DNA of 64,000 nt from the NCBI GenBank assembly GCA_911728455.2, contig OU452229.1, positions 5,139,574 to 5,203,573 of the forward strand. The letters run 5' to 3'. A program made the translations under genes and the position numbers. The notes under the pieces are model-generated. The model searched no databases, was not told the origin of the DNA, and saw nothing but the letters and a program-made list of their open reading frames with translations. The stretch's first letter is position 1; each line of letters opens with the position of its first letter. Below are positions 63,722 through 64,000 of this stretch, in pieces. This DNA comes from Marthasterias glacialis (lineage: Eukaryota > Echinodermata > Asteroidea > Forcipulatida > Asteriidae).

Positions 63722-63835
63722 AGTCTCCCAACCTTTAACCTTTAACCTTTAACCTGCTGCAAGATTGGGTTGAGGCTATGACTATTACAGTGTTCTTTTA
63801 TGAGCCAACAATTAAAGTTAAAATCAATTTCATCC
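63722..63835 (+). terminator. 3' UTR with ATTAAA polyadenylation signal
   Basis: After the stop comes a short tandem AACCTTT run (63729-63754) and then ATTAAA at 63811-63816, the commonest variant polyadenylation hexamer, about 90 bases after the stop. A cleavage site some 10-25 bases later would give a very short 3' UTR. Beyond it (to 64000) no gene is seen; a G tract lies at 63980-63991. Confidence 0.55.
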
Positions 63836-64000
63836 ACAACTTCTTGTTTGAGTATCTTTTAAATACTGTCATGACTGTCTTACAAGACGTCTTACACCAT
63901 AAGCAGCAGTAATGTCAAATGTCTGGTAATACATTTTATGAAAAGTTTCCTTGATTCAGTGGCGTAACCAGACATCATTGGGGGGGGGGGGAAGTGAGGT

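Noticed and set aside
1-64000. Search for LTR or virus-like elements and CRISPR-like arrays
   Set aside because: No long terminal repeats, integrase, capsid or envelope patches were recognised; the tandem arrays present are minisatellites and microsatellites of an animal genome, without spacer-repeat structure.

Overview
This window is animal genomic DNA dominated by a single large, intron-rich gene on the + strand. I read it as a DCC/neogenin-family receptor (netrin/RGM receptor class). From about 13.8 kb to 63.7 kb, 34 exons can be joined in one frame; all but one or two are well supported. They encode about 2,020 residues: three Ig domains (the equivalents of vertebrate Ig2-Ig4), a Thr/Pro-rich stalk, six fibronectin type III domains, one transmembrane segment and a very long cytoplasmic tail. 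The family call rests on the domain order, on FN4 (IRGYILGYGAG, FNKAGEGIPLY) and on the P1 tail motif PPDLWINHEGVEMK, all recognisable from DCC/neogenin. The signal peptide and first Ig domain are not visible, so the 5' end should lie left of base 1 and bases 1-13775 are most likely intron.

The organism is probably an invertebrate deuterostome, most likely an echinoderm such as a sea star. The reasons are one DCC/neogenin-type gene with compact exons in repeat-rich introns, and small inverted-repeat elements and tRNA-derived SINEs of kinds I associate with echinoderm DNA. This is inference; no species-specific marker was identified.

Layout: 1-13.8 kb is intron with MITEs, SINEs, minisatellites and one RFX-like X-box. 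13.8-17.6 kb carries Ig2-Ig4. 17.6-24.3 kb is a large intron. 24.3-39.0 kb carries the stalk and FN1-FN6, with a 28-bp minisatellite inside the FN5 intron and a LINE-derived tetranucleotide array beside the FN6 acceptor. 41.0-43.3 kb holds juxtamembrane micro-exons and the transmembrane exon. 43.8-63.7 kb holds 16 tail exons, then a stop codon and an ATTAAA polyadenylation signal.

The most unusual features are in the receptor. (1) A juxtamembrane cytoplasmic segment has 28 cysteines in 70 residues. (2) The tail is about three times the vertebrate length and is built of many small symmetric phase-1 exons. (3) One 90-nt tail exon is freshly duplicated in tandem. (4) The Ig3-equivalent has lost both canonical disulfide cysteines. 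(5) No P3-like C-terminal motif is found; the tail ends instead with a PPNY motif. The rest of the window is intronic repeat sequence, including several apparently unnamed terminal-inverted-repeat elements and nested insertions.
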